Of a stretch of 64,000 nucleotides of DNA, positions 24,087 to 37,191 are shown piece by piece (the stretch's first letter is position 1; every line of letters begins with the position of its first letter). This DNA is from Aquipseudomonas alcaligenes. Lineage in GTDB: Bacteria > Pseudomonadota > Gammaproteobacteria > Pseudomonadales > Pseudomonadaceae. The notes beneath the pieces were generated by a model. That model was not told the origin of the DNA and made no database searches. It worked only from the letters and a program-made list of their open reading frames with translations. The translations under genes and the position numbers were made by a program. The DNA lies in NCBI RefSeq assembly GCF_900156545.1, contig NZ_FTNW01000004.1, positions 372,001-436,000 on the forward strand. The letters run 5' to 3'.

Positions 24087-25415
24087 ATGGACGTAGTGCC
24101 GATGGCAACCGTTACCCTCTACCAGCCCTACACGAAATTCGATACCACCCCCTGGTACGGCACGGTCAATGCCACCAGCTCGAAAGTCACCATCAGCGAT
24201 GGTTATCACAAGGAAGTATTTGCCGGTTCCTTCTCCTACAACGACTGGGGAGACATCGTTGGCGGCACCATGAAGAGCTACGGCTATTACCAGGGTGGTG
24301 CAACCTTCGTCAGCATCAGCGGCTTCTCGGTCAGCTCGGCAAGCGCCTACAGCTACTACATGAGTGGTAACGGCGCCGGTCTGATGGCTCTGATGTTGAG
24401 CAAGGCCGACATCATCAACGGCTCCAAGTACAACGACAGGTTTTCCGGCTATGCCGGCAACGACACGCTCAAAGGCAACGCCGGCAATGACATTCTCTAC
24501 GGCAATGCCGGAAATGACGTGCTGAACGGCGGGCAGGGCATCGATACCCTGGATGGCGGAACCGGTAACGACACCTACTACATCGATAACGCTTCCGATA
24601 AGGTCATCGAATCCAGCAGTGGTGGCGGTACCGACAGCGTGGTTTCGAGCATCAGCACCACGCTGGGCAACCATCTGGAGTTTCTCTCGCTGAGCGGGAC
24701 GGCATCCATCAATGCAACAGGCAACAGCCTCGGCAATATCCTGTCGGGCAACAGCGGCAACAATGTCCTGAACGGCATGGCCGGCACCGACATCATGGTC
24801 GGCGGCCTGGGCAACGATACCTACCACGTCGATAACGTCGGCGATGTGGTCAGCGAAAAGGCCAACTCCGGCATCGACAGCGTGCTGTCGTCGGTGACCT
24901 ATACCCTCGGCACGGCCGTGGAGAACCTGAGCCTCACCGGCGGCGAGGCTATCAACGGAACCGGTAATGAGCTGGTCAACCGGCTGGTTGGCAACGCCGC
25001 CAATAACATCCTGAAAGGTATGGCCGGCAACGACATTCTCAGCGGCGGCGAGGGTGACGATACCCTGGTCGGCGGCGCGGGGCGGGACGGCCTCACTGGT
25101 GGCGCGGGCAGCGATATCTTCGACTTCAATGCCCTGTCGGAAATGGGACTGACCAGCACCAACTGGGACATTATCAACGACTTCATCGGTGGCACCGATC
25201 GCATCGATCTCTCCGATCTAGATGCCAACACTGCCACCATCGAGAACGATGCATTTACCGAAGTCATCGACGGCGGCGTTGCCTTCAGCGCAGCCGGGCA
25301 ATTGAAGCTGGTAGATGGTGTCCTTTACGGCAACATCGACGGTGACGCGGATGCTGAATTCGCCATTCAACTGGTCGGTGTGAGCAGCGTGACCCTGGCA
25401 GATTTCGTCGCCTGA
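24087..25415 (+). CDS. Stand-alone RTX calcium-binding repeat protein, probable type I secretion substrate
   Basis: Protein of 442 residues; ATG at 24087 (a second in-frame ATG at 24102 is possible). Residues 1-110 form a Tyr/Ser-rich domain that I do not recognise. Three RTX blocks follow, of the GGxGxDx(L/I)x type: about 112-165 (GNDTLKGNAGND, GGTGNDTYYIDN), 213-255 (GGLGNDTYHVDN) and 295-348 (GGEGDDTLVGGAG). They are separated by two homologous spacers with LEFLSLSG and VENLSLTG. The C-terminal 90 residues, from IINDFIGGTDRIDL to DFVA, look like a serralysin-type secretion signal. No protease motif and no type I transporter genes are adjacent. Base composition is less GC-rich than the flanks. 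Confidence 0.82.
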   Translation: MDVVPMATVTLYQPYTKFDTTPWYGTVNATSSKVTISDGYHKEVFAGSFSYNDWGDIVGGTMKSYGYYQGGATFVSISGFSVSSASAYSYYMSGNGAGLMALMLSKADIINGSKYNDRFSGYAGNDTLKGNAGNDILYGNAGNDVLNGGQGIDTLDGGTGNDTYYIDNASDKVIESSSGGGTDSVVSSISTTLGNHLEFLSLSGTASINATGNSLGNILSGNSGNNVLNGMAGTDIMVGGLGNDTYHVDNVGDVVSEKANSGIDSVLSSVTYTLGTAVENLSLTGGEAINGTGNELVNRLVGNAANNILKGMAGNDILSGGEGDDTLVGGAGRDGLTGGAGSDIFDFNALSEMGLTSTNWDIINDFIGGTDRIDLSDLDANTATIENDAFTEVIDGGVAFSAAGQLKLVDGVLYGNIDGDADAEFAIQLVGVSSVTLADFVA

Positions 25416-25434
25416 ACCATAGGCCTGGTCCATG

Positions 25435-25464
25435 AAAAAGCCCGGCATATTGCCGGGCTTTTTT
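25435..25464. terminator. Bidirectional terminator between the RTX gene and pbpG
   Basis: Perfect stem AAGCCCGGCA/TGCCGGGCTT (about 25439-25461) with A-run before and T-run after, so it works on both strands. It lies between the convergent RTX gene (stop 25415) and pbpG (stop 25471). Confidence 0.92.
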
Positions 25465-25470
25465 ATTCGC

Positions 25471-26388
25471 TTACTGCGCCGCCTGCATACTGCGTGCGCG
25501 CTCGGCCTGCTTCTGCTGCTTGTAGGCCAGCGCCGCCGGAGCCACCTTGGTGACCTGGCCGGTCTCCAGCCAGCGCTTGAGGCGATTGGCATCGGCCATA
25601 TGGGTGTACTTGCCGAAGGCGTCCAGCACCACGAAGGCCACCGGCTTGCCGGCCATCTGCGTGCGCATCACCAGGCAGTGGCCGGCGGCGTTGGTGAAGC
25701 CGGTCTTGGTCAGCTGGATACTCCAGTTCGGCTTGTGCACCAGGCTGTTGGTGTTGCGGAAACCCAGGCTGTAGCGCGGCTTGGCGAACTGCTGGACATG
25801 TTCGCGGGTGCTGCTGAACTGACCGATCAGCGGGAACTGGCCGGCAGCCTTGATCAGCTTGACCAGATCGTTGGCGGTGGAAACGTTCTTCTCCGACAGG
25901 CCGGTCGGCTCACGGTAGCGGGTGTGGGTCATGCCCAGGGCCTGGGCCTTGGCGTTCATCGCCGCGACGAAGGCCGGCACACCGCCCGGGTAGTGATGGG
26001 CCAGGCTGGCGGCGGCGCGGTTCTCCGAGCTCATCAGGGTCAGCAGCAGCATGTCGCGGCGGCTCAGCTGGCTGCCGAGGCGCACGCGCGAATAGACACC
26101 GCGCATCTCAGGCACGTCCCTGATCACGATATCCAGCTGCTGGTCCAGCGGCTGCCTGGCATCCAGCACCACCATGGCGGTCATCAGCTTGGTCACCGAG
26201 GCAATGGGCACCTGCAGGTCAGGGTTGCTGGAATAGAGGACCTGGTTGGTCTTCAGGTCGACCAGCAGGGCGCTGCCGGAGGCGAGTTCCTGCACCGCAG
26301 GCGCCTTGTTGGCCGCCACGGCCAGCGGGGAAAGCAGGGCGCTGCCGAGCAGCAGACCGATAAGGGTTTGGCGAATCTTCACGGACAT
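25471..26388 (-). CDS. pbpG: D-alanyl-D-alanine endopeptidase, penicillin-binding protein 7
   Basis: Protein of 305 residues with a signal peptide (cleavage after PLAVAA). It is an S11 serine DD-peptidase: SVTK near residue 66 carries the nucleophile, SEN near 121 is the second motif and KTG near 226 the third. The size and the short C-terminus without an amphipathic anchor fit PBP7, a periplasmic endopeptidase cutting D-Ala-mDAP cross-links during wall remodelling. It is on the minus strand downstream of ppk2 with a 74-bp gap. Confidence 0.93.
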   Translation of the reverse strand: MSVKIRQTLIGLLLGSALLSPLAVAANKAPAVQELASGSALLVDLKTNQVLYSSNPDLQVPIASVTKLMTAMVVLDARQPLDQQLDIVIRDVPEMRGVYSRVRLGSQLSRRDMLLLTLMSSENRAAASLAHHYPGGVPAFVAAMNAKAQALGMTHTRYREPTGLSEKNVSTANDLVKLIKAAGQFPLIGQFSSTREHVQQFAKPRYSLGFRNTNSLVHKPNWSIQLTKTGFTNAAGHCLVMRTQMAGKPVAFVVLDAFGKYTHMADANRLKRWLETGQVTKVAPAALAYKQQKQAERARSMQAAQ

Positions 26389-26462
26389 CTCTACCGGAAA
26401 ATGGGAAAGGTCGGCGCAGTATAACCGCGCCGCCCGCTCGGACCGACCTGTACAAGAGCGCT

Positions 26463-27647
26463 TTACAGCAGTGGCATGTCAGCCACGTGCTCGCCACGCT
26501 CGTACACCACATTGGCGCGGCCGACGATCAGCGGATCGAGCGCCCCGATCGCCTGCAGGTCCTTGCCCTTGTAAGGCAGCTTGTGCAGCACATAGCGCAT
26601 GGCATTCAGGCGCGCGCGCTTCTTGCAGTTGGACTTGATCACCGTCCACGGCGCATCGGCCGTGTCGGTGTAGAAGAACATCGCTTCCTTGGCCTTGGTG
26701 TAATCGTCCCACTTGTCCAGCGAGGCCAGGTCGATGGGGCTGAGCTTCCACTGCTTGAGCGGGTGTTTTTCGCGTTCCTTGAAGCGCCGGCGCTGCTCGT
26801 CGCGACTGACCGAGAACCAGAACTTGATCAGATGGATGTTGTTGCGCGCCAGCATGCGCTCGAACTCCGGCGCCTGACGCATGAACTCCAGATACTCCTC
26901 ATCCGAGCAGAACCCCATGACCCGCTCGACCCCGGCGCGGTTGTACCAGCTGCGGTCGAACATGACGATTTCGCCGGCGGTCGGCAGGTGCTGCACGTAG
27001 CGCTGGAAATACCACTGGCCGCGCTCCGCCTCGCTGGGTTTCTCCAGAGCGACGATGTGCGCGCCACGCGGGTTGAGGTGTTCCATGAAACGCTTGATCG
27101 ATCCCCCCTTGCCGGCGGCATCGCGCCCCTCGAAGAGGATCACCACCTTCTGCCCGGTCTCCTTGACCCAGGCCTGCAGCTTGAGCAGCTCGACCTGCAG
27201 ACGGTACTTCTCGCGCTCGTAATTGCGCCGCGACATCAGGTTCTTGTACGGGTAGCCACCATGGCGCCAGTCCTTGGCCAGTTCGTCGTCCGGATGCACC
27301 GGCTGCCTGTTGAACGGCAGGGCGTTCTCCTGGCTGAGCAGAGCATTGCGCAATGCCAGCGCATCGTCGGCCGAGAGGCCGGTCATGAAGGTTTCCAGGG
27401 TCTTGAGCTGCGTATCGGTATCGCCCGGCGGTATCTGCGCGAGGATGTCCTTGATCGCCTCGCCGGTGGCCTGCTGCGCGGCGGCCGTCTTCTCCTGCAC
27501 GGTGTGGCGCTCCAGTTGGCGGGGCTTCAATGAAGGCGCGGTATCGCCAGCCTGGGCTCGTCGCGGCCGCGGAGTGCGGGAGGCGCCTTTCTGGGCCGGC
27601 GAGGACGGTTGGGCGGGGGCTGGCGAGGTGTCGGGGGTATCGGTCAT
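26463..27647 (-). CDS. ppk2: Polyphosphate kinase 2
   Basis: Protein of 394 residues. The ATG at 27647 is chosen for its AAGGA site 6-7 bases upstream. The PPK2 core begins near residue 160: Walker [12 protein letters not shown] near 172, lid and substrate residues [17 protein letters not shown], and Walker [21 protein letters not shown]2 transfers phosphate between polyphosphate and nucleoside diphosphates, usually favouring nucleotide synthesis. An N-terminal extension of about 100 residues is Pro/Ala/Arg-rich and then helical; the first 40 residues are low complexity. Which class-specific nucleotide preference applies cannot be read off. Confidence 0.93.
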   Translation of the reverse strand: MTDTPDTSPAPAQPSSPAQKGASRTPRPRRAQAGDTAPSLKPRQLERHTVQEKTAAAQQATGEAIKDILAQIPPGDTDTQLKTLETFMTGLSADDALALRNALLSQENALPFNRQPVHPDDELAKDWRHGGYPYKNLMSRRNYEREKYRLQVELLKLQAWVKETGQKVVILFEGRDAAGKGGSIKRFMEHLNPRGAHIVALEKPSEAERGQWYFQRYVQHLPTAGEIVMFDRSWYNRAGVERVMGFCSDEEYLEFMRQAPEFERMLARNNIHLIKFWFSVSRDEQRRRFKEREKHPLKQWKLSPIDLASLDKWDDYTKAKEAMFFYTDTADAPWTVIKSNCKKRARLNAMRYVLHKLPYKGKDLQAIGALDPLIVGRANVVYERGEHVADMPLL

Positions 27648-27843
27648 GAAGATCCTTCCGGGAGCAAAAGCGCGAGTTCGCACGGGGTGATCCGTCCAGT
27701 TATACGCCCGGGGTCATGTGGCATATAGACGCAAATCAATGCCGCGCGGCCCTGCCGGCCAACGCCAACAGGGTGCTCTGAAAGGCTAGTCGGCCAGAGG
27801 CTGAAGTGCCGGGAGGGAAGGGTCCAGACCTGCTAGACCAACA

Positions 27844-30273
<2,430 letters not shown>

Positions 30274-30312
30274 GTTCACCGCCTAGTCTGCCTGGCCACG
30301 AGTTTACCCAGC

Positions 30313-31401
30313 TCAGCGGGGGCGATGCACCCAGCGTCCGGCCTCGCAGGCCACCAGTCCCTGTAGCTCCAGCTCGGTGAGCGTGGCCAGCACTTCGCCG
30401 ATGGGCAGGTCGCAGGCCAGGGCCAGGTCCTCGCTGGTCAGCGGTGCCGCGCGCAGCTCCAGCAACAGCGGATGTACCTCATCCACCTCGGCTGCGCCAG
30501 GCGGCGTCACGCGCTGCCAGCCGCGCAGGGCCTGGAGAACGTCCTCGACGCTCTCGACCAGGGTCGCGCCCTCACGGAGCAGCTGATGACAGCCACGAGC
30601 GCCCGGGTGATGGATGGAGCCAGGTATCGCATAGACTTCGCGCCCTTGCTCGGCAGCCAGGCGCGCGGTGATCAGCGAGCCGCTGGAGGGGCTGGCCTCG
30701 ACCACAAGCACGCCGAGCGACAGGCCGCTGATGATGCGGTTGCGCCGCGGAAAGTTGCTGGCCTGCGGCGGGCAGTCTAGCGGCAGTTCAGAGACCAGCG
30801 CGCCACCCTGCTCGGCAATGCGCCCGGCCAGACCGAGGTGGCGCTGCGGGTAGATCCGCTGCAGCCCGGTGCCGAGCACTGCAACCGTCGCACCGCCGGA
30901 TTCCAGCGCGCCCAGGTGGGCGGCGCCGTCGATGCCCAGGGCCAAGCCGCTGGTAATCACGAAGCCGCCACCGGCCAAGCTGCGGGCAAAGGCCTGCGCG
31001 GTATCCAGCCCCGGACGCGAGGCGCGGCGACTGCCGACTATGGCCAGCTGCGGCCGCTCCAGCAAGGCTGGATTACCGGCGACGAACAGCAACGGTGGGG
31101 CATCGTTCAGCTCAGCCAGCAGGGCAGGGTAATCAGGGTCGTCCCACATCAGCAGCGACTGGCCCGACTGCTCCAGCCAGCGCAGAGCGGCCGTGGCCCG
31201 CTCGCGGATGTCTGCGCTACGCCTGGGCTCGGCACAGCTACCAGGGAGACCCAGCGCGCGCCAGGCGGTGGCGGGCGCGCTGAGAGCGGCGGAGGCGCTG
31301 CCAAAGGCTTGCAGCAGGCGGCGAAAGCGCCGCGGACCGAGCTCAGGCAGGCCGTGCAGGCGCAGACGCGCCTCCAGTTCGGCGGGGGAAAGGCTGTGCA
31401 T
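30313..31401 (-). CDS. dprA: DNA-processing protein DprA
   Basis: Protein of 362 residues. After an N-terminal helical region comes the Rossmann-like DprA domain with AIVGSRRASRPGLDTA near residue 125, SGLALGIDGAAHLGAL and VLGTGLQRIYPQRHLGLA. A C-terminal winged-helix-like domain (about 300-362, TSEDLALACDLPIGEVLATL) follows. DprA loads RecA on incoming single-stranded DNA during natural transformation. Second gene of the lysM-dprA-tsaC-hemF-aroE run. Confidence 0.94.
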   Translation of the reverse strand: MHSLSPAELEARLRLHGLPELGPRRFRRLLQAFGSASAALSAPATAWRALGLPGSCAEPRRSADIRERATAALRWLEQSGQSLLMWDDPDYPALLAELNDAPPLLFVAGNPALLERPQLAIVGSRRASRPGLDTAQAFARSLAGGGFVITSGLALGIDGAAHLGALESGGATVAVLGTGLQRIYPQRHLGLAGRIAEQGGALVSELPLDCPPQASNFPRRNRIISGLSLGVLVVEASPSSGSLITARLAAEQGREVYAIPGSIHHPGARGCHQLLREGATLVESVEDVLQALRGWQRVTPPGAAEVDEVHPLLLELRAAPLTSEDLALACDLPIGEVLATLTELELQGLVACEAGRWVHRPR

Positions 31402-31434
31402 GGCGATCGTCCCTGATCGTGGTGCAGAAAGCAG

Positions 31435-31457
31435 AACCCCCGCACTGGGCGGGGGTT
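31435..31457 (-). terminator. Probable attenuator/terminator after the LysM gene
   Basis: Stem AACCCCCGC/GCGGGGGTT-type inverted repeat (AACCCCCG at 31435-31442, CGGGGGTT at 31450-31457) lies between the LysM gene stop (31465) and the dprA start (31401). On the minus strand it is followed by TTCTGCTTTCTG, only a loose T-tract, so termination may be partial and allow read-through to dprA. Confidence 0.6.
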
Positions 31458-31464
31458 CGGGGTG

Positions 31465-32505
31465 TTACGGGTTCTTGACCTTGTCCATCAGGGCCAGGTC
31501 GCGGGTGGCGTAAAGCACCAGGCCATAGCTGAGCTTCTCGTAGGTGCGGAACACCATCAGCAGACCAGAGCGCTGATCCGGGATCTTCACCGATTCACCG
31601 GTGACGCGATCACGCACGGTCTCGCCGGTCTTGTACACGGCCAGTACGTTGCCTTCACTGAGGCCGTCGATCTTGCCCTTGTTGATGGTCACCACATCGA
31701 ACTGGCCAACCCGGTTCACACCGCGCGGCACATCGAGAATCACGCCATCCACATCGGTCGGCGGCTCGCTGGGCATAAAGGTGGAGTTGACCGCGCGCTC
31801 CTCGGTGGGGAACAGGCGATCACCCGGACGCACTTCCTGAGTGGTACGGCTCAGACTCAGGGTCGCAATATCGCCCTCTTCGGCAGTCAGTTCGGCAGAA
31901 CCGATGTCATCGGCGTTGACGCCGAGAAACTCTTTGGTTTCCGGGTCGGTGTAGACCTTGCCCTGGCGGAAGATGCCAAAGACCGACTGGCCTTCTTCGA
32001 AGCTACCACGGGCAAAGATACGGTCACCGGCACCGGTGATGACGCTCTCCTGATCCCCGGCTACGACATAGGGTTTATTCGAGAACTCCTCGGCCGTGTC
32101 GACGATCCGGTTGCTGATCAGGAAGCTATTGATCGCCTCCAGCGGAATGGTCGGGATAGCCTGGGCCAGCGGGGTGCTGCGCACCTGCGGCGACAGCTTG
32201 ATGGTGCCGCGCGACTCACCGCGGTTGAGCATCAGGCGTGGCTGGCCGTCGATGTAGACCAGGCTGAGCGTGTCACCCGGGTAGATCAGATGGGGGTTTT
32301 CGATCTGCGGGTTGGCATGCCACAACTCGGGCCACTTCCACGGCTGGCTGAGGAACTTGCCAGAGATATCCCACAGGGTGTCGCCCTTGGCCACTGTATA
32401 GCGGTCCGGATGACCTTCCTTGAGCTGGACGGCGGCCTGCACCAGGCCAGTCTGCGCCAGACCGCCCGCGGCGACCAGCAACAGGGCGAGTAGTGATTTC
32501 CTCAT
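31465..32505 (-). CDS. LysM peptidoglycan-binding domain protein
   Basis: Protein of 346 residues with a signal peptide (ATG at 32505, MRKSLLALLLVAAGGLAQTG). One LysM domain follows at about residues 36-90 (YTVAKGDTLWDISGKFL, then NPHLIYPGDTLSLVY). The remaining 250 residues form a conserved but unnamed beta-rich domain with GDRIFARGSFEEGQSVFGI. It is the homologue of the LysM protein found upstream of dprA in other pseudomonads, likely periplasmic and peptidoglycan-associated. Divergent from def across 133 bp. Confidence 0.9.
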   Translation of the reverse strand: MRKSLLALLLVAAGGLAQTGLVQAAVQLKEGHPDRYTVAKGDTLWDISGKFLSQPWKWPELWHANPQIENPHLIYPGDTLSLVYIDGQPRLMLNRGESRGTIKLSPQVRSTPLAQAIPTIPLEAINSFLISNRIVDTAEEFSNKPYVVAGDQESVITGAGDRIFARGSFEEGQSVFGIFRQGKVYTDPETKEFLGVNADDIGSAELTAEEGDIATLSLSRTTQEVRPGDRLFPTEERAVNSTFMPSEPPTDVDGVILDVPRGVNRVGQFDVVTINKGKIDGLSEGNVLAVYKTGETVRDRVTGESVKIPDQRSGLLMVFRTYEKLSYGLVLYATRDLALMDKVKNP

Positions 32506-32638
32506 GCGGTGAATCCCTTTATTATGTGGCTGGCGCCTGTGAGCCGCAGAAGTCGCGGCTTCCGAGCCGTTTTTCAAAGCTGTTCATCATCTTAGCAGCG
32601 GTTTTTTACTTTATTCCACAAGTGCATCACAAACAGCC

Positions 32639-33145
32639 ATGGCCATTCTCAACATCCTCGAATTCCCCGATCCGCGCCTGCGCACCATCGCCAAGCCGGT
32701 GACCGTGTTCGACGCGGCGCTTTCCAAGCTGGTCGACGACATGTTCGAGACCATGTATGCCGCCCCCGGCATCGGCCTGGCGGCAACCCAGGTCAACGTG
32801 CACAAGCGCGTGGTGGTCATGGACCTGTCCGAGGACAAGTCCGAGCCACGGGTGTTCATCAACCCCGAGTTCGAGTCGCTGACCGAGGAGATGGACCAGT
32901 ACCAGGAAGGCTGCCTGTCGGTGCCCGGCTTCTACGAGAATGTCGACCGCCCGCAGAAGGTGCGAATCAAGGCGCAGGAGCGCGACGGCAGCCACTATGA
33001 GCTGATCGCCGAAGGCCTGCTCGCCGTGTGCATCCAGCACGAGTGCGATCATCTCAACGGCAAGCTGTTCGTTGATTACCTGTCCAGCCTCAAGCGCGAC
33101 CGGATCAAGAAGAAGCTGGAAAAACAGCACCGCCAGCAGGCTTGA
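32639..33145 (+). CDS. def: Peptide deformylase
   Basis: Protein of 168 residues, removing the N-formyl group from nascent proteins. The three deformylase motifs are present: [10 protein letters not shown] near residue 45, EGCLSVPG near 91 with the metal-binding Cys, and [17 protein letters not shown] near 133 with two metal-binding His and the catalytic Glu. Length is typical. Pairs functionally with fmt downstream; a terminator lies between them. Confidence 0.97.
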   Translation: MAILNILEFPDPRLRTIAKPVTVFDAALSKLVDDMFETMYAAPGIGLAATQVNVHKRVVVMDLSEDKSEPRVFINPEFESLTEEMDQYQEGCLSVPGFYENVDRPQKVRIKAQERDGSHYELIAEGLLAVCIQHECDHLNGKLFVDYLSSLKRDRIKKKLEKQHRQQA

Positions 33146-33157
33146 TTCACGACTTCC

Positions 33158-33188
33158 AAAGGCTTGCTCCGGCAAGCCTTTTTCTTTT
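33158..33188 (+). terminator. Rho-independent terminator after def
   Basis: Stem AAAGGCTTGC/GCAAGCCTTT with loop TCCG, then TTTCTTTT. It follows the def stop by about 12 bases and precedes fmt by 18, so fmt either relies on read-through or has its own promoter. Confidence 0.85.
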
Positions 33189-33205
33189 CATGCAGTGAGT
33201 GATCC

Positions 33206-34138
33206 ATGCGTATCGTCTTCGCCGGCACCCCGGAATTCGCCGCCCAGCACCTGCAGGCCCTGCTCGATGCAGGCCGAGAGATTGTCGCCGTCTACACCCA
33301 GCCGGATCGTCCCGCCGGGCGTGGACAGAAGCTTGCGCCCAGCCCGGTCAAGCAGCTGGCCCTGCAGCACGGCATCGCCGTGTACCAGCCGCAGACCCTG
33401 CGCGACCCGGCCGCCCAGGCCGAACTGGCCGCGCTCACGCCGGACCTGATGGTGGTAGTCGCCTATGGCCTGATCCTGCCACAGGTCGTGTTGGATACTC
33501 CGCGCCTGGGCTGCATCAACAGCCACGCCTCGCTGCTGCCGCGCTGGCGCGGCGCGGCGCCGATCCAGCGCGCCATCGAGGCTGGTGACGCCAGCAGTGG
33601 CGTCACCGTGATGCAGATGGAAGCGGGCCTCGACACCGGCCCCATGCTGCTCAAGGTGACCACCACCATCACGGCCGAGGACACTGGCGGCAGCCTGCAC
33701 GATCGCCTGGCCCAGCTGGGCTCGGCTGCCGTGGTCGAAGCCGTGACCAAGCTGGCTGCCGGCGAGCTGCGTGGCGAGGTACAGGACGACAGCCTGGCCA
33801 CCTACGCGCACAAGCTGAACAAGGACGAAGCGCGCCTCGACTGGAGCCGTCCGGCCGTCGAGCTGGAACGCCTGGTGCGCGCCTTCAATCCCTGGCCGAT
33901 CTGCCACAGCACCCTGAATGGCGAGGCCCTCAAGATCCACGCCGCCCAGCTGGGCGAGGGCCAAGGCACTCCGGGCAGCGTTCTCGCCGCCGACAAGAGC
34001 GGCCTGACCGTCGCCTGCGGCGAGGGCGCTCTGCGCCTGACCCGCCTGCAGCTGCCCGGCGGCAAGCCGCTGAGCTTTGCCGACCTGTATAACAGCCGCC
34101 GCGAGCAGTTCGCCCCCGGCCTGGTGCTGGGGCAATGA
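33206..34138 (+). CDS. fmt: Methionyl-tRNA formyltransferase
   Basis: Protein of 310 residues, formylating Met-tRNAfMet with 10-formyl-THF. The N-terminal catalytic domain has the signature [15 protein letters not shown] near residue 110, preceded by INS, and the catalytic Asp in GLDTGPML near 145. The C-terminal OB-like domain starts near residue 210. It overlaps rsmB by ATGA. Confidence 0.97.
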   Translation: MRIVFAGTPEFAAQHLQALLDAGREIVAVYTQPDRPAGRGQKLAPSPVKQLALQHGIAVYQPQTLRDPAAQAELAALTPDLMVVVAYGLILPQVVLDTPRLGCINSHASLLPRWRGAAPIQRAIEAGDASSGVTVMQMEAGLDTGPMLLKVTTTITAEDTGGSLHDRLAQLGSAAVVEAVTKLAAGELRGEVQDDSLATYAHKLNKDEARLDWSRPAVELERLVRAFNPWPICHSTLNGEALKIHAAQLGEGQGTPGSVLAADKSGLTVACGEGALRLTRLQLPGGKPLSFADLYNSRREQFAPGLVLGQ

Positions 34139-35448
34139 ACCCACGCCTGGCCGCCGCCCGCGCCCTGGCCGCCGTGCTCAACGGCAAGGCGTCGCTGGGC
34201 AGCAGCCTGCCACCGCTGCTGGACAAGGTCGCGCCGCGCGACCGCAGCCTGGCCCAGGACCTGGCCTTCGGCACCGCGCGCTGGCAGCCGCGCCTGGCGC
34301 TGCTCGCCGACAAGCTACTGCAGAAGCCGTTCAAGGCCGCCGACCGCGACGTCGAGGCGCTGCTGCTAGTCGGTCTCTACCAGCTGCTGCACACCCGCAT
34401 CCCGGCCCATGCCGCCATCGGCGAGACGGTAGCCTGCGTCGACAAGCTGAAGAAGTCCTCGCTCAAGGGTCTGCTCAACGCCGTGCTGCGCAATGCCCAG
34501 CGTGACCATGAAGCGCTGTTCGCCGAACTGGAGCGCGACCCGGTGCTGCACACGGCGCACCCGCGCTGGCTGCAGAAACGCCTGAAAGCCGACTGGCCCG
34601 AGCATTGGCAAGCCATCTGCACCGCCAACAATGAGCATCCGCCGCTGATCCTGCGGGTCAATCGCCGCCACGCTAGCCGCAATGCCTACCTCGCCGAACT
34701 GCGCGGCAACGGCGTCGAGGCCGAGCCCTGCACCTTCAGCCGTGATGGCATCCGCCTGCTGCAACCCTGCGACGTGAAGACCCTGCCGGGCTTCATGGAA
34801 GGCCGCGTCAGCGTGCAGGACGAAGCCGCCCAGCTGGCGGCCGACCTGCTCGACCTGGCCCCCGGCCAGCGCGTACTGGATGCCTGCGCGGCGCCCGGCG
34901 GCAAAACCTGCCACCTGCTGGAAGTGCAGCCGCAGCTGAGCGAGGTGATTGCCCTGGACCTGGAGCCCAGCCGCCTGGCGCGGGTGCAGGAAAACCTCGA
35001 GCGCCTGCAACTCAAGGCCACCCTGATCGCCGCCGATGGCCGCGACGTGGCCACCTGGTGGGACGGCAAGCCGTTCCAGCGCATCCTGCTCGACGCGCCC
35101 TGCTCGGCCACCGGGGTGATCCGCCGCCACCCGGACATCAAACTGACCCGCCAGGCCGACGACATCGCCGCCCTGGCCCAGCTGCAGGGCGAGCTGCTCG
35201 ATGCCCTGTGGCCGACCCTGGAGGTCGGCGGCGTGCTGCTCTACGCCACCTGCTCGGTGCTGCCGCAGGAGAACAGCGACAATATCGCCGCCTTCCTGCA
35301 ACGCACGCCGGGCGCGCGCGAACTGGATATCGCCGGCACCTTTGGCCTCAAGCAGGCCCATGGCCGCCAACTGCTGCCGCAGGCCGACGGCCACGACGGC
35401 TTCTACTATGCCAAGCTGATCAAGATCGCCGCCGCACCGCGCGGCTGA
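34135..35448 (+). CDS. rsmB: 16S rRNA (cytosine-967-C5) methyltransferase RsmB
   Basis: Protein of 437 residues. A NusB-like N-terminal domain (about 5-130) is followed by a SAM methyltransferase domain: motif [17 protein letters not shown] near residue 250, the catalytic-loop cysteine in [15 protein letters not shown] near 322, and the second conserved Cys in [11 protein letters not shown] near 373. This is the full RsmB/Sun architecture. Translationally coupled to fmt, 13 bp before trkA. Confidence 0.97.
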   Translation: MNPRLAAARALAAVLNGKASLGSSLPPLLDKVAPRDRSLAQDLAFGTARWQPRLALLADKLLQKPFKAADRDVEALLLVGLYQLLHTRIPAHAAIGETVACVDKLKKSSLKGLLNAVLRNAQRDHEALFAELERDPVLHTAHPRWLQKRLKADWPEHWQAICTANNEHPPLILRVNRRHASRNAYLAELRGNGVEAEPCTFSRDGIRLLQPCDVKTLPGFMEGRVSVQDEAAQLAADLLDLAPGQRVLDACAAPGGKTCHLLEVQPQLSEVIALDLEPSRLARVQENLERLQLKATLIAADGRDVATWWDGKPFQRILLDAPCSATGVIRRHPDIKLTRQADDIAALAQLQGELLDALWPTLEVGGVLLYATCSVLPQENSDNIAAFLQRTPGARELDIAGTFGLKQAHGRQLLPQADGHDGFYYAKLIKIAAAPRG

Positions 35449-35461
35449 GGAAGGAACCCCG

Positions 35462-36835
35462 ATGAAAATCATCATTCTCGGCGCCGGCCAGGTCGGCGGA
35501 ACCCTGGCGGAGCACCTGGCCGGCGAGGCCAACGACATCACCGTGGTCGATACCGATGCCGATCGCCTGCGTAACCTCGGCGACCGCCTGGACATCCGCA
35601 CCGTGGTTGGCCGTGGCTCCTTCCCCACCGTGCTGCGCCAGGCCGGCGCCGACGATGCGGACATGCTGGTAGCCGTGACCAACAGCGACGAAGTCAACAT
35701 GATCGCCTGTCAGGTGGCCTACACCCTGTTCCACACCCCAACCAAGATCGCCCGGGTGCGCGAGTCGGCCTACCTGACCCGCGAGGCCCTGTTCGACAAC
35801 GAGGCGATCCCGGTCGACGTACTGATCAGCCCCGAGCAGGTGGTGACCAACTACATCAAGCGTCTGATCGAGTATCCCGGCGCCCTGCAGGTCATTGACT
35901 TCGCCGAGGGCAAGGCCCAGCTGGTGGCGGTACGCGCCTACTACGGCGGCCCGCTGGTCGGTCAGCAGCTACGGCAGATTCGCGAGCACATGCCCAGCGT
36001 CGACACCCGCGTCGCGGCCATCTTCAGGCGCAACCGGCCGATCATGCCGCAGGGCGACACGGTGATCGAGGCCGACGACGAGGTGTTCTTCATCGCCGCC
36101 AAGGCGCACATCCGCGCCGTGATGAGCGAAATGCGCCGCCTGGAAGACAGCTACAAGCGCATCGTCATCGCTGGCGGCGGACATATCGGCGAGCGCCTGG
36201 CCGAGGCCATCGAGAGCCGTTACCAGGTGAAGATCATCGAGATGAACCCGGCGCGCTGCCGCTACCTCTCGGAAAACCTGGAGAGCACCGTGGTGCTGCA
36301 GGGCAGTGCCTCGGACCGCGACCTGCTGGTGGAGGAGAACATCAACGAGGCCGATATCTTCCTCGCCCTGACCAACGACGACGAGGCCAACATCATGTCC
36401 TCGCTGCTGGCCAAACGCCTGGGCGCGCGCAAGGTGATGACCATCATCAACAACCCGGCCTACGTCGACCTGGTCCAGGGCGGCGAGATCGACATTGCCA
36501 TCAGCCCGCAACTGGCCACCATCGGCACCCTGCTGACCCACGTGCGTCGTGGCGATATCGAAAGCGTGCACAGCCTGCGCCGTGGCGCGGCGGAGGCCAT
36601 TGAGGCCATCGCCCACGGCGACGCCAAGTCGAGCAAGGTGGTCGGGCGCATGATCGAGGACATCGCCCTGCCACCGGGCACCACCATCGGTGCGGTGATC
36701 CGCGACGAGGAGGTGCTGATCGCCCACGATGACACGGTGATCGAGAGCGGCGACCATGTGATCCTGTTCCTGGTCGACAAGAAGTACATCCGCGACGTGG
36801 AGCGCCTGTTCCAGGTCGGCCTGACCTTCTTCTGA
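35462..36835 (+). CDS. trkA: Trk system potassium uptake regulatory protein TrkA
   Basis: Protein of 457 residues with two tandem RCK modules. The first NAD-binding motif is [16 protein letters not shown] at the N-terminus and the second is [18 protein letters not shown] near residue 235, each followed by an RCK-C domain. TrkA is the cytoplasmic, nucleotide-binding gate of TrkH/TrkG K+ channels. No trkH is adjacent, as in other pseudomonads. Full length. Confidence 0.97.
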   Translation: MKIIILGAGQVGGTLAEHLAGEANDITVVDTDADRLRNLGDRLDIRTVVGRGSFPTVLRQAGADDADMLVAVTNSDEVNMIACQVAYTLFHTPTKIARVRESAYLTREALFDNEAIPVDVLISPEQVVTNYIKRLIEYPGALQVIDFAEGKAQLVAVRAYYGGPLVGQQLRQIREHMPSVDTRVAAIFRRNRPIMPQGDTVIEADDEVFFIAAKAHIRAVMSEMRRLEDSYKRIVIAGGGHIGERLAEAIESRYQVKIIEMNPARCRYLSENLESTVVLQGSASDRDLLVEENINEADIFLALTNDDEANIMSSLLAKRLGARKVMTIINNPAYVDLVQGGEIDIAISPQLATIGTLLTHVRRGDIESVHSLRRGAAEAIEAIAHGDAKSSKVVGRMIEDIALPPGTTIGAVIRDEEVLIAHDDTVIESGDHVILFLVDKKYIRDVERLFQVGLTFF

Positions 36836-36858
36836 TCCATTCAGCCGAGGCCCGTCGC

Positions 36859-37191
36859 ATGACCACGCCCGACTCACTGGAAAAACTGCTGGCCCGCGGG
36901 GTGGACAATGCCTTGTTGCGCTTCGGCCTGGGCAAGGCCTACCTCGACAGCGGCCAGCCCGAACAGGCCGCCGAACACCTGCAGAAGTGCCTGGGTTTCG
37001 ACCCCAACTACTCGGCGGCGTGGAAGCTGCTGGGCCAGGCCTGCCAGCGCCAGGGCATGCTGGAGGAGGCGCGCCAAGCCTGGCACAACGGCCTGGAAGT
37101 GGCGCGCAAGCGCGGTGACAAGCAGACGGAAAAGGAAATGACGGTATTTCTGCGCCGCCTGGAGAAAGCGGCGCGCGCGCCCGAAGCCTAG
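36859..37191 (+). CDS. Tetratricopeptide repeat protein
   Basis: Protein of 110 residues made of about two and a half TPR units: LRFGLGKAYLDSGQPEQAAE (about 20-40), AWKLLGQACQRQGMLEEARQ (54-74) and a C-terminal capping helix rich in Lys/Glu. No signal peptide. TPRs mediate protein contacts; the partner is unknown. It lies 23 bp after trkA and its stop overlaps that of the convergent PilZ gene. Confidence 0.88.
   Translation: MTTPDSLEKLLARGVDNALLRFGLGKAYLDSGQPEQAAEHLQKCLGFDPNYSAAWKLLGQACQRQGMLEEARQAWHNGLEVARKRGDKQTEKEMTVFLRRLEKAARAPEA

Noticed and set aside
27648..27843. Possible small gene between ppk2 and aroE
   Set aside because: The 196-bp gap has only an out-of-frame antisense-type ORF overlapping aroE and no motif; I see nothing functional in it.
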